This document shows positions 1 through 5,846 of a stretch of 6,486 nt of DNA, in pieces. This DNA comes from Pseudomonadota bacterium (GTDB lineage Bacteria; Pseudomonadota; Gammaproteobacteria; Burkholderiales; Thiobacillaceae), in contig JAJYXA010000080.1 in the NCBI GenBank assembly GCA_021791235.1, positions 1 to 6,486 on the forward strand. Reading direction: 5' to 3'. Made by a program: the position numbers and the translations under genes. Positions within the stretch are counted from its first letter, which is position 1. Each line of letters opens with the position of its first letter. The notes below the pieces were generated by a model, which was not told the DNA's origin, searched no databases, and saw nothing but the letters and a program-made list of their open reading frames with translations.

Positions 1-195
1 TTCCTCGCCGCAGGCGGCAAGGCATTTCACTACATCCCCGCGCTCAACGAACATCCGCAATGGATCGCTGCCCTCGGCCGCATCGCGCTGGAAAACCTCG
101 GCGGCTGGGTGAGCGACAGCTTCGACCGCGACGCCGACGAACAGGCCCGGCAGGCTAGCAAGAACCGCGCGCTGGCGACGGGCGCACGCAGCTAG
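1..195 (+). CDS. hemH: Ferrochelatase, C-terminal end (partial, 5' end outside window)
   Basis: Only the last 64 codons are present, read in frame from base 1 to the TAG at 193-195. Ferrochelatase inserts Fe2+ into protoporphyrin IX, the last step of protoheme synthesis, at the cytoplasmic membrane or in the cytosol. What is seen is the stretch [20 protein letters not shown] followed by WIAAL and a later LENLGGW. This matches the family's C-terminal pattern of an AGG, then F-x-YIP-x-LN, then a WI helix and a GGW. The tail after GGW is short and charged. The active-site histidine and glutamate lie upstream and cannot be checked here. A terminator follows 31 bp after the stop, so this is the last gene of its transcript. 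The assignment rests on family knowledge of the C-terminal motif; the missing part prevents full certainty. Confidence 0.85.
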   Translation, partial: FLAAGGKAFHYIPALNEHPQWIAALGRIALENLGGWVSDSFDRDADEQARQASKNRALATGARS

Positions 196-225
196 ACTCG
201 AACGGTTCGACGCGCATGAACACGA

Positions 226-248
226 ACGGGGCCGTGGCCCCGTTTTTT
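226..248 (+). terminator. Rho-independent terminator after hemH
   Basis: The inverted repeat ACGGGGCC / GGCCCCGT (226-233 and 236-243) around a 2-base centre, in practice a 7-bp GC-rich stem with a CGTG loop, is followed by a run of six T (243-248). This is a classical intrinsic terminator for the + strand, placed just behind the ferrochelatase stop. The stem core is the same as that of the terminator at 765-790. Confidence 0.9.
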
Positions 249-304
249 ATTGCGACCTGCCTCCATCAGCGCCTGGCCGGATGTGTCCGCGCTACGGAAT
301 CAAA

Positions 305-320
305 GACGACGGTTGTCGTC
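305..320 (+). repeat. Perfect inverted repeat (small hairpin) in 5' region of the 103-aa gene
   Basis: GACGAC (305-310) and GTCGTC (315-320) are exact reverse complements separated by GGTT, giving a 6-bp hairpin with a tetraloop. It lies 68 bp upstream of the ATG at 388. It could be part of a 5' untranslated leader or a DNA-level operator; neither is shown. Confidence 0.5.
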
Positions 321-329
321 GAACGGATT

Positions 330-350
330 GATGACTACCTTTAAGTCATC
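330..350 (+). repeat. Perfect 7-bp inverted repeat, operator-like, ahead of the 103-aa gene
   Basis: GATGACT (330-336) and AGTCATC (344-350) are exact reverse complements around the 7-base spacer ACCTTTA. The arms are one helical turn and a third apart centre to centre, as in many dimeric-regulator operators; an RNA hairpin is equally possible. It ends 37 bp before the start codon and follows a second hairpin at 305-320. No regulator is identified. Confidence 0.5.
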
Positions 351-387
351 CAGGCCACAGCATTTTTTCATTGCAGGAGAAGCGGAA

Positions 388-699
388 ATGACTGAAACGC
401 CCAAAATGAATCATCTGATCCAGCAACATATCCTCGAACATGAAATGCGTCTGAAGCATGTGGACACCCTGCTCGGACGCGCCCAGCATGGCATTGCCAA
501 AACGGGCGGCGGCGACACGGCGGAACAGCTGGCGCAGGCGAAGGCGGCGCGCGACAGACTCTCCAGCCAGGTCGAGGAATACAGGCAGCATCCGCCCGAG
601 ACGTGGTCCGAAGCGGAATTTGAAAGCAAGGGCCCCATGATCGTCTGGGACAACCTGGCCAAGCAACTGGAAAAACTGGTCGAGCGCATGGAGCACTAG
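388..699 (+). CDS. Hypothetical helical protein, 103 aa
   Basis: I do not recognise this family. The ATG at 388 is chosen because AGGAG (374-378) stands nine bases upstream. The open frame continues upstream to 250, but that extension has no ribosome site and crosses the two inverted repeats. The product is hydrophilic and probably mostly alpha-helical. Residues 8-36 form a His-rich amphipathic helix (LIQQHILEHEMRLKHVDTLL). A Gly-rich turn sits at about residues 40-43, an Ala/Gln/Arg-rich coiled-coil-like stretch at 45-66, then PPETW (69-73), and a final Leu/Lys/Glu helix to the end. It has no signal peptide, membrane segment or cysteine, so a small cytosolic protein is likely. It stands alone between the hemH terminator and the terminator at 765, so it is probably transcribed from its own promoter. 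Good codon use and the ribosome site support a real gene; the function is unknown. Confidence 0.75.
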   Translation: MTETPKMNHLIQQHILEHEMRLKHVDTLLGRAQHGIAKTGGGDTAEQLAQAKAARDRLSSQVEEYRQHPPETWSEAEFESKGPMIVWDNLAKQLEKLVERMEH

Positions 700-742
700 G
701 CATTCCTCCACGCTGAAGCGGGTCGAAAGCCATTCGGGCCGA

Positions 743-758
743 GGTGCCGCGTGGCACC
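743..758. repeat. Inverted repeat next to the bidirectional terminator
   Basis: GGTGCC (743-748) and GGCACC (753-758) pair exactly around GCGT, giving a 6-bp GC-rich hairpin. It is six bases before the terminator stem at 765-790 and has no T run of its own. It may help pause or stabilise the 3' end of the 388-699 transcript. Confidence 0.4.
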
Positions 759-764
759 CCATGG

Positions 765-790
765 AAAAACGGGGCCACGGCCCCGTTTTT
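765..790. terminator. Bidirectional intrinsic terminator between convergent genes
   Basis: AAAAACGGGGCC (765-776) is an exact reverse complement of GGCCCCGTTTTT (779-790), with AC in the centre. The flanking A5 and T5 make it a proper terminator on both strands. It lies 65 bp after the 103-aa gene (+) and 31 bp after the stop of the yjdM-like gene (-), so it can end both transcripts. It is the only intrinsic terminator I see for the minus-strand gene run. Confidence 0.9.
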
Positions 791-821
791 CCCGATCACG
801 CCGAGCGCAATCCAGGCCGTC

Positions 822-1160
822 CTACACCTTCTTCACGAACTCCGATTTCAGCTGCATCGCGCCGATGCCATCGATCTTGCAGTCGATATCGTGATCGCCT
901 TCGACGAGGCGGATGTTCTTGACCTTGGTGCCCACCTTGACGACCAGCGACGAGCCCTTGACCTTCAGGTCCTTGATCACCGTCACCGTGTCGCCGTCGG
1001 CCAGCACATTGCCGTTGGAATCGCGCACGACGCGCGCTTCATCCGAGGCCGCCGGTGCATCCTTGGGCCACTCGTGCGCGCATTCCGGGCAGACATACAT
1101 GGCGCCGTCTTCGTAGGCGTATTCCGAGCCGCACTGGGGGCACTTGGGCAAGCCGCTCAT
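822..1160 (-). CDS. yjdM: YjdM/PhnA-like zinc-ribbon protein
   Basis: The product is 112 aa, the usual length for the family. The N-terminus carries a four-cysteine zinc ribbon, CPQC at residues 7-10 and CPEC at 24-27. The C-terminal part is the small beta-rich PhnA domain, with the typical stretches [20 protein letters not shown] and LKVKGSS. The family was named after the E. coli phn (alkylphosphonate) region, but its members are not shown to act on phosphonates and the biochemical role is unknown; the old label phosphonoacetate hydrolase should not be transferred. No phn genes are nearby. The start is well fixed by GGAGG (1166-1170) six bases before the ATG. It is the last gene of the minus-strand run and is followed by the terminator at 765-790. 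A 15-codon ORF overlaps its start (see 1157-1204). Confidence 0.9.
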   Translation of the reverse strand: MSGLPKCPQCGSEYAYEDGAMYVCPECAHEWPKDAPAASDEARVVRDSNGNVLADGDTVTVIKDLKVKGSSLVVKVGTKVKNIRLVEGDHDIDCKIDGIGAMQLKSEFVKKV

Positions 1161-1204
1161 GCCACGCCTCCGGACATCGTTTTGTTGCAGTCTTTCACCT
1201 TCAT
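1157..1204 (-). CDS. Possible 15-codon leader ORF overlapping the yjdM start
   Basis: On the minus strand an ATG at 1204 opens a frame reading [15 protein letters not shown] and ends in a TGA that shares ATGA with the start codon of the yjdM-like gene. AAAGGA lies four bases upstream of this ATG, so translation is possible. The yjdM ribosome site (GGAGG) is inside the small ORF. Such an arrangement would couple translation of the two. It may equally be chance: the stretch is short and the peptide has no recognisable feature. Confidence 0.3.
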   Translation of the reverse strand: MKVKDCNKTMSGGVA

Positions 1205-1254
1205 TTTTCCTTTAACTGTTCAAATAGACTCACGTAAACCAGGATCTGCGCTGC

Positions 1255-1560
1255 TCAGGTTTCCGTCAGGCAAAAATCGTACTTGCCCCCGCTCTGGGTA
1301 AGTAGGTATTGAGTTGGCGCATTACGCCCATTCCAAATCTGGTGCGGCGTACCTGCCCGGATGACAAGACTTTGTCCTTCGGATAGAACCGTCTCGGTTT
1401 CAGTGCCATTTATGGCAACAGACATCTGGCCATCCAAACACACAACATGCTCATCCACCTGGGTGTGAAAATGCAAAGGTGCGACCTCCAGAGGCGCAAG
1501 GGTCATTCTGCGCACGCGTACCTGGCCCGTTTCCAATAAGGTTTCAGATGAGCGCGTCAA
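1255..1560 (-). CDS. Small single-domain cupin protein (TTG start)
   Basis: The product is 101 aa and consists almost wholly of one cupin barrel. Motif 1 is seen at residues 30-44: H30-x-H32, E37 and G44 (PLHFHTQVDEHVVCLDG). Motif 2 is at 62-77: EGQSLVIRAGTPHQIWN, with H73 and the closing N77. The four likely metal ligands H30, H32, E37 and H73 are therefore all present. The first Gly of motif 1 is replaced by Leu and the Pro of motif 2 by Arg. Cupins of this size range from metal-dependent enzymes to sugar- or acid-binding proteins, so no reaction can be named. The start is a TTG with a weak AGG eight bases upstream. The next ATG, residue 19, would remove the first strand, and a TGA at 1573-1575 limits any extension. 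It follows the 80-aa gene and precedes the yjdM-like gene on the same strand. Confidence 0.8.
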   Translation of the reverse strand: MTRSSETLLETGQVRVRRMTLAPLEVAPLHFHTQVDEHVVCLDGQMSVAINGTETETVLSEGQSLVIRAGTPHQIWNGRNAPTQYLLTQSGGKYDFCLTET

Positions 1561-1646
1561 TTCGACACCTGATCAGGAAGATCGCCCGGCATTCATCTGG
1601 GCCGCATTCAGAACACTTCGCAACGGCCATCCTCCTTGTCCAGAAT

Positions 1647-1889
1647 TCACGCGATCTTATCCGCATCCAGTGCGTCATTCCAGATGTCGTAAGGGCCTTT
1701 GGGCCGTGGGACGAGCGTCAGCAGAAAAGACAGGTCGGAATAGACGTCGGCTGGAAATCCCTGGCGGCCGCCCCGGCTGTCCACCAGCAAACCTTGCAGT
1801 TGATCGAAACAGGTGGGCGACCCCCAGAACGCCACGATCTCCGGTACCAGGCGAGGAAAATGTTCTTCAAGCGGACTCAGATCGGACAT
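1647..1889 (-). CDS. Hypothetical protein, 80 aa
   Basis: I do not recognise this protein. The ATG at 1889 is chosen because GGGAG (1896-1900) stands six bases upstream. The frame is open further upstream, to 2009, but that part overlaps the end of folA and has no comparable ribosome site. The product begins MSDLSPLEEHFPRLVPEIVA and is mildly acidic. It has an aromatic turn FWGSPTCF at about residues 21-28, a Gly/Arg-rich loop DSRGGRQGFP at 37-46, and a hydrophobic strand SFLLTLVP before the end. No signal peptide, transmembrane helix or metal motif is seen; the only cysteine is at residue 27. It lies 79 bp after folA and 86 bp before the cupin gene, all on the same strand, so co-transcription is likely. 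The strong ribosome site and codon use argue that it is a real gene. Confidence 0.7.
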   Translation of the reverse strand: MSDLSPLEEHFPRLVPEIVAFWGSPTCFDQLQGLLVDSRGGRQGFPADVYSDLSFLLTLVPRPKGPYDIWNDALDADKIA

Positions 1890-1968
1890 GGCGTTCTCCC
1901 TTTTCATTGACGCAACGGACACCGCGTGAAGCGGGACGAGACGAGCGGGATGGCCACACCATTTTCGC

Positions 1969-2469
1969 TTATCCCCGCTCGTACACCACAAAATCAAACT
2001 CCAGCGCATCGCCTTTCTCGCCGGTGTGCGACTCGCGCGACACTTCCCTGAACGCGCTGCGGTCGTAGTCTGGAAACCAGGCGTCGCCCACGGCTTCGAT
2101 GCCGACTTCGGTCAGATATAAACGGTTGGCGAGCGGGATGGCTTGAGCGTAGAGATCGGCGCCGCCGATGAAGAAGACTTCGTCGGCATCCTGGCACAGG
2201 GCAATGGCTGCGGGAATGGAATCGGCGACGAGGCAGCCGTCCTTGCAGTAGTCGGGATTACGGGTGATGACGATGTTGGTGCGCCCGGGCAGCGGGCGGC
2301 CGAGCGATTCGAAGGTCTTGCGGCCCATCAGGACGGGGTGGCCGAGCGTCAAAGCCTTGAAGTGGGCGAGGTCTTCCGGCAGCCGCCACGGCAGGCGATT
2401 TTTGATGCCGATGACGCGGTTTCTGCCGAGCGCGGCGATGACGCTGATTCTGGGTTTGTTCGGACTCAT
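1969..2469 (-). CDS. folA: Dihydrofolate reductase
   Basis: FolA reduces dihydrofolate to tetrahydrofolate with NADPH in the cytosol and restores the folate oxidised by thymidylate synthase. The product is 166 aa, close to the usual 160-170. It shows ISVIAALGRNRVIG at residues 8-21, then LPWRLPEDLAHFK with D33 in the place of the E. coli catalytic D27. The cofactor-site MGRKTFESLGRPLPGR follows at 48-63, IGGADLY at 101-107, and LYLTEVGIEAVGDAWFPDY at 117-135 with the conserved T120. The ATG at 2469 is preferred: GAGAAG precedes it and the homology begins just after. An in-frame ATG further upstream (2544) would add residues encoded by an interspersed repeat. The gene lies 92 bp after thyA on the same strand. 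The trimethoprim-target fold is intact and nothing suggests a mobile dfr type. Confidence 0.96.
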   Translation of the reverse strand: MSPNKPRISVIAALGRNRVIGIKNRLPWRLPEDLAHFKALTLGHPVLMGRKTFESLGRPLPGRTNIVITRNPDYCKDGCLVADSIPAAIALCQDADEVFFIGGADLYAQAIPLANRLYLTEVGIEAVGDAWFPDYDRSAFREVSRESHTGEKGDALEFDFVVYERG

Positions 2470-2498
2470 GACTTCTCGATTGTTGTGTCTGGGCACTT

Positions 2499-2525
2499 GC
2501 CCTTCGACAGGCTCAGGGCGAACGG
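2499..2525. repeat. PEPVEG-type interspersed repeat between thyA and folA
   Basis: The 27-bp sequence beginning GCCCTTCGACAGGCTCAGGG and ending CGAACGG agrees with a short dispersed repeat common in intergenic DNA of many proteobacteria; its translation gives the phantom peptide RPEPVEG. GCCCT (2499-2503) pairs with AGGGC (2515-2519), forming a 5-bp stem with an 11-base loop, and TTCG/CGAA can pair alternatively. Recognition is from memory of the repeat; only one copy is in this window, so its copy number here is unknown. It lies in the thyA-folA spacer and could affect folding or stability of the joint mRNA. Confidence 0.7.
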
Positions 2526-2540
2526 TACTTAGTTTCGCGC

Positions 2541-2556
2541 CCACTCACCACTCACC
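2541..2556. repeat. Short tandem repeat, 7-bp unit CCACTCA
   Basis: Two exact copies of CCACTCA plus a partial third (CC) lie directly behind the thyA stop codon. On the coding strand they read GGTGAGTGGTGAGTGG. Such 7-bp units can vary in copy number by slippage. No function is visible. Confidence 0.55.
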
Positions 2557-2561
2557 CTTCA

Positions 2562-3356
2562 CTAAACCGCCACCGGCGCCTTGATCGCCGGGTGCGGGTC
2601 GTAGCCGCTGAGCGTGAAATCCTCGAAACGGAACGCGAAGATGTCGCGCACCGCAGGATTCAGCGTCATGGTCGGCAGCGGGCGCGGTTCTCGGCTCAAC
2701 TGCTCGCGCGCCTGGTCGAGGTGGTTGAGATAGAGGTGCGCGTCGCCGAGCGTGTGGACGAAGTCGCCCGGCTGGAGCCCCGTCACCTGCGCCATCATCA
2801 GCGTCAGCAAGGCATAGCTGGCGATGTTGAACGGCACGCCGAGGAAGATGTCGGCGCTGCGCTGGTAGAGCTGGCTACTCAACTTGCCGTCGGCGACGTA
2901 GAACTGGAAGAAGGCGTGGCACGGCGCCAGCGCCATCTTGTCGAGGTCAGCCACGTTCCATGCCGAGACGATGATGCGGCGCGAGTCGGGGTTGGTCTTG
3001 AGCGTCTTCACCACTTCGCTGATCTGGTCGATGGTGCCGCCGTCGGGCTTGGGCCAGCTGCGCCACTGGTGGCCGTACACCGGGCCGAGGTTGCCGTTTT
3101 CGTCGGCCCACTCGTCCCAGATGCTGACGCCGTTTTCCTTGAGGTAGCGGATGTTGGTGTCGCCCTGCAGGAACCACAGCAGTTCATGAATGATGGAACG
3201 CAGGTGGCATTTCTTGGTGGTGACGAGCGGAAAACCTGCGGCGAGGTCGTAGCGCATCTGCCAGCCGAACACCGACAGGGTGCCGGTGCCGGTGCGGTCG
3301 TCTTTTCGGGTGCCGTGCTCGAGCACATGGCGCATCAGGTCGAGGTAGGGTTTCAT
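2562..3356 (-). CDS. thyA: Thymidylate synthase
   Basis: ThyA methylates dUMP to dTMP with 5,10-methylenetetrahydrofolate, giving dihydrofolate; it is a cytosolic homodimer. The product is 264 aa, the same length as the E. coli enzyme. Visible landmarks are [11 protein letters not shown] at residues 21-31 (phosphate-binding Arg21), the folate-site stretch ending in [12 protein letters not shown] at 57-68, and WDEW at 80-83. The SRR pair from the other subunit is at 125-127, the catalytic Cys146 is in APCHAFFQF, and [18 protein letters not shown] at 165-182 binds dUMP. The C-terminus ends in PVAV, close to the family's usual -PVAV/I end, which closes over the active site. The ATG follows the stop of the lipoprotein gene by only 12 bp and has no clear Shine-Dalgarno sequence, so translation probably depends on ribosomes ending the upstream gene. 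folA follows downstream. Confidence 0.98.
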   Translation of the reverse strand: MKPYLDLMRHVLEHGTRKDDRTGTGTLSVFGWQMRYDLAAGFPLVTTKKCHLRSIIHELLWFLQGDTNIRYLKENGVSIWDEWADENGNLGPVYGHQWRSWPKPDGGTIDQISEVVKTLKTNPDSRRIIVSAWNVADLDKMALAPCHAFFQFYVADGKLSSQLYQRSADIFLGVPFNIASYALLTLMMAQVTGLQPGDFVHTLGDAHLYLNHLDQAREQLSREPRPLPTMTLNPAVRDIFAFRFEDFTLSGYDPHPAIKAPVAV

Positions 3357-3368
3357 CGTGAAGTGGCG

Positions 3369-4211
3369 TTAAGGTTTTGCGGGTGCGGCCTGGATCGAAG
3401 CATTATCGTTTAATCCGGCATCGCCTGGCACGCCCTCGTAAAAGCCGGCCAGCCGGGTGGCCGGCGACTGGCCGTAGATGTCCCAGAAGGCGATCTCGAA
3501 ATCGGTGTTGTTCTGCACCGCGAGTGCAAGGGCGCGAAAACGTGCTTCGTCCTGCGCCTTCAGCCAACCGACCAGCAGCATGGACTCGCGGTAGAACTCG
3601 AAGATGTTGAGCTTGAACGCGCCCGCGCGGTGGCGCTGGTCGGGGGTGTCGCGGGCGACGAGATCGACCCGGCGTCCGGCGCGGATCGCGGCATACGCCT
3701 GCGCGTCGGTCGCATACTCGGCGCCGCCGCCATCGGCGGTGAGCGAGGCCCAGCCTTCGTGGAACCACACCGGCAGGGTGCTGTTGTAGTGGCCGATGCG
3801 CTGGCCCAGATGCAGGTGCGCGAGTTCGTGCGTCAGCAACCCGGGCAGGCGGCTGCTTTCGCGGCCGTCGAGATTGGGCGACAGGATCAGGCGGTTGTCC
3901 GGGATGACGGCGGCAGACAGCCGGGGGGTGTACACACAGCGGTTGAAGCAGTCCTCGCTGCCGCAGACATACACGCGCGGCGGATGGAGAAACGGCAGGT
4001 AGTGCGCGGCCTCGCCCTTGGCGATGGCGGCCGGCAGCGCCGCCGCCACGCGCGCACCGTAGGCTTCATAACCCGGCTCGACCCAGACGCGTGCATCGCT
4101 TGCCAGTTGAACGAAGCCGTCGATCGGCTGCAGGGCGCGCGGATTGCTCACGGTGAGCGCGCAGCCCTGCAGGGTCGCCAGCAGGACGGCGACCAGGAGC
4201 CAGGCTTTCAT
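3369..4211 (-). CDS. Predicted lipoprotein with HExxH zinc-protease motif
   Basis: The product is 280 aa. Residues 1-16 form a lipoprotein signal peptide ending in the lipobox LQGC with Cys17, so the mature protein is expected to be anchored in a membrane facing the periplasm. At 128-132 is HELAH, the HExxH zinc site, followed by FHEGWAS at 150-156. Its Glu152, 20 residues after the second His, fits the third ligand of the gluzincin (HExxH plus E, peptidase MA-like) arrangement. C83, C88 and C92 form a small Cys cluster before the active site. The C-terminal third is helical with [18 protein letters not shown] typical of the helix packed behind such sites. Substrate and specific family are not known. 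The ATG shares ATGA with the bpt stop, a sign of translational coupling, and thyA starts 12 bp after its own stop. The frame stays open far upstream inside bpt, but only as a shadow. An inactive relative is possible but all three ligands are present. Confidence 0.85.
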   Translation of the reverse strand: MKAWLLVAVLLATLQGCALTVSNPRALQPIDGFVQLASDARVWVEPGYEAYGARVAAALPAAIAKGEAAHYLPFLHPPRVYVCGSEDCFNRCVYTPRLSAAVIPDNRLILSPNLDGRESSRLPGLLTHELAHLHLGQRIGHYNSTLPVWFHEGWASLTADGGGAEYATDAQAYAAIRAGRRVDLVARDTPDQRHRAGAFKLNIFEFYRESMLLVGWLKAQDEARFRALALAVQNNTDFEIAFWDIYGQSPATRLAGFYEGVPGDAGLNDNASIQAAPAKP

Positions 4212-4930
4212 GCGTCGAGAACCTGCCAGCGGCCGTCGGCCAGCCCCTCCAGCGGCGGATACTGCTTCTTGTAGGCCATCTTGCGGCTCTCGGCGATCCA
4301 GTAGCCCAGATAGAGATAGGGGAGCTCCAGCCGCTTCGCCAGCTCGATCTGCCACAGCACGCCGTAGACGCCGAGGCTCTGCTGTTCGCGCGCAGGGTCG
4401 AAGAAGGTGTAGACGGCGGAGAGGCCGTCGTCGATCTGGTCGATCACCGAAATCATCACCAGGTCGTCGCCGTCGCGGAATTCGACCATCACGCTGTCGA
4501 CGTTGGACGACAACAGGAACTGGGTGTACTGGTCGGGTCCGTCGCGATCCATGCCGCCGCCCGCATGGCGGCTGCCGAGATAGCTGCGGTACAACTCGTA
4601 ATGCTCTTCCTTGAAGTCGAGCGGCAAAAAGCGCGCGGCCAGATGCCGGTTGCGCTTGAGGCAGCGGCGCTGGGTGCGGTTGGGCACGAAGCCGGCCACG
4701 TCGACGCGCACCGGCACGCAGGCCTGGCACTGCTCGCAGTGCGGACGATAGGTGAACTGGCCGCTGCGGCGAAAGCCGGCGCGGATCAGCGCGCTGTAGG
4801 CATGGCGGTCGATCAGGTGGGTGGGCGTGGCGACCTGCGAGCGCGCGCGCCGGCCGGGGAGGTAGCTGCAGTCGTAGTGCGCGGTCAGGTAGAACTGGAT
4901 GCGCTGGAAGGGCGGTTCAGTCGGATGCAT
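4208..4930 (-). CDS. bpt: Aspartate/glutamate leucyltransferase (arginyl-tRNA-protein transferase family)
   Basis: Bpt transfers leucine from Leu-tRNA to proteins with N-terminal Asp or Glu, making them substrates of ClpS/ClpAP. The product is 240 aa, normal for bacterial Bpt. It shows the ATE N-domain signature [20 protein letters not shown] at residues 13-32 with Cys21, and the cluster CEQCQAC (C65, C68, C71) followed by VPVRV. These cysteines match the positions known to matter in ATE enzymes. The C-domain has the GNAT-like fold segments [12 protein letters not shown] and [14 protein letters not shown], then LYLGYWI and [10 protein letters not shown], which are highly typical of the family. 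The specificity (Leu rather than Arg) is inferred from the bacterial subfamily. The gene starts 14 bp inside the end of aat and overlaps the following lipoprotein gene by 4 bp, so the three are almost certainly cotranslated. Confidence 0.96.
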   Translation of the reverse strand: MHPTEPPFQRIQFYLTAHYDCSYLPGRRARSQVATPTHLIDRHAYSALIRAGFRRSGQFTYRPHCEQCQACVPVRVDVAGFVPNRTQRRCLKRNRHLAARFLPLDFKEEHYELYRSYLGSRHAGGGMDRDGPDQYTQFLLSSNVDSVMVEFRDGDDLVMISVIDQIDDGLSAVYTFFDPAREQQSLGVYGVLWQIELAKRLELPYLYLGYWIAESRKMAYKKQYPPLEGLADGRWQVLDA

Positions 4931-5606
4931 CGAAGTGCCAGGGTCCGGGCAGATGCGGCAAGTTTACCAACTCCGCCAGCTTTGCCGTGAACGCCGTACG
5001 CGGCAGCGTGCGAGCGCCCAGGCTGGCGAGATGCGCAGTCTCCATCTGGCAGTCGATGAGGCCGAAATCCCATTGCTGCAGCTGCCGCGCCAGCCGCACC
5101 AGCGCGACCTTGGAGGCGTCGGGTTCACGGCTGAACATCGATTCGCCGTAGAACATGCGGCCGATCGCCACGCCGTAGAGGCCGCCGACCAGCCGGCCGT
5201 CGTGCCAGGTTTCCACCGAATGCGCGTAGCCGGCCTGATGCAGCCGCGTGTAGGCCGCGATCATCGCTGGCGAGATCCAGGTGCCTGCCCCCTCGCGCGG
5301 CGCAGCGCAGGCGCGCATCACCTCGGCAAAGGCCGTGTCGACACGCACCTCGAAGCCGCTGTTGCGGATGCGCTTGGCCAGCGAACGGGTGACGCGGATC
5401 TCGCCCGGCACCAGCACCATGCGCGGGTCGGGGCTCCACCACAGGATCGGCTCGCCGGGGTTGAACCAGGGAAAGATGCCGTGGCGGTAGGCGTCCAGCA
5501 GGCGTTCCGCCGACAGGTCGCCCCCCATCGCCAGCAGGCCGTTGGGCTCGCGCAGCGCGGTCTCGACCGGCGGAAAGTAGGAGGGGTTCTGGAGACGTCC
5601 GCTCAT
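4917..5606 (-). CDS. aat: Leucyl/phenylalanyl-tRNA-protein transferase
   Basis: Aat transfers Leu or Phe from charged tRNA to N-terminal Arg or Lys of proteins, creating degrons read by ClpS/ClpAP in the cytosol. The product is 229 aa, the normal length. Conserved blocks are [10 protein letters not shown] at residues 23-32, [20 protein letters not shown] at 42-61, and [16 protein letters not shown] at 154-169. [15 protein letters not shown] follows at 184-198. E155, D185 and Q187 correspond to the E. coli catalytic-site residues E156, D186 and Q188. The ATG at 5606 is the only in-frame start near the homology; a TGA at 5625-5627 closes the frame upstream. No good Shine-Dalgarno is seen, but a three-codon ORF (ATG GCA CCA TGA, 5603-5614) overlaps the start. 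It is the first gene of the minus-strand run. Confidence 0.97.
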   Translation of the reverse strand: MSGRLQNPSYFPPVETALREPNGLLAMGGDLSAERLLDAYRHGIFPWFNPGEPILWWSPDPRMVLVPGEIRVTRSLAKRIRNSGFEVRVDTAFAEVMRACAAPREGAGTWISPAMIAAYTRLHQAGYAHSVETWHDGRLVGGLYGVAIGRMFYGESMFSREPDASKVALVRLARQLQQWDFGLIDCQMETAHLASLGARTLPRTAFTAKLAELVNLPHLPGPWHFDASD

Positions 5607-5646
5607 GGTGCCATGGTAGCGGATTCAAATTCCCGTTGCGCCTGTC

Positions 5647-5686
5647 ATTTGACTATATTATGATACGTTTATCTTTAATACTGTTA
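5647..5686. promoter_or_regulatory. AT-rich block, probable promoter region for aat
   Basis: This 40-bp stretch is about 80 percent A+T in an otherwise GC-rich window and begins about 40 bp upstream of the aat ATG. On the minus strand CATAAT (5657-5662) and TATAGT (5652-5657) resemble -10 boxes, but no good -35 partner is present at the usual spacing. On the + strand TTGACT (5649-5654) resembles a -35 box with TTTAAT 19 bp on. The position suggests it drives aat; the exact promoter cannot be fixed. Confidence 0.4.
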
Positions 5687-5788
5687 TGCCGCCTCGGCAC
5701 TATCTCTGAAGCCAGCCGCGGAACATTCCCTGCCCCACACCAGACTGAAGGATGCGCAGGTGAGTGAGGGCGCAAGCCCGCTCGCTTC

Positions 5789-5794
5789 TATAAT
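5789..5794 (+). promoter_or_regulatory. TATAAT -10-like box ahead of the ATPase gene
   Basis: A perfect sigma-70 -10 hexamer TATAAT reads on the + strand, 53 bp before the small ORF at 5847 and 284 bp before the ATPase start. No clear -35 box lies 16-18 bp upstream and there is no extended -10 TG, so it is only a candidate. It would transcribe the small ORF and the ATPase gene together. Confidence 0.3.
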
Positions 5795-5846
5795 GGTCGG
5801 CTTTCCGGTACAGACGTCGAAGAGACAGCTTGGACGTTGAAGCCGG

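Noticed and set aside
1931..1950. GCGGGACGAGACGAGCGGGA as an operator between folA and the 80-aa gene
   Set aside because: It contains a direct repeat of GCGGGA and a short GACGA tandem but no palindrome; too short and GC-biased to separate from chance.
2470..2544. In-frame N-terminal extension of folA from an ATG at 2544
   Set aside because: The added residues include the peptide RPEPVEG, which comes from an interspersed DNA repeat; DHFR homology begins after the ATG at 2469, which has its own ribosome site.
2592..3413. Long + strand frame of 273 codons opposite thyA
   Set aside because: It is the antisense of thyA, rich in Val, Glu and Arg as expected for a GC-rich shadow frame.
4212..4730. 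Long upstream extension of the HExxH lipoprotein frame
   Set aside because: It is Arg/Pro/Ala-rich and lies in another frame of bpt, which is a clear gene; the start with a signal peptide and lipobox at 4211 is decisive.
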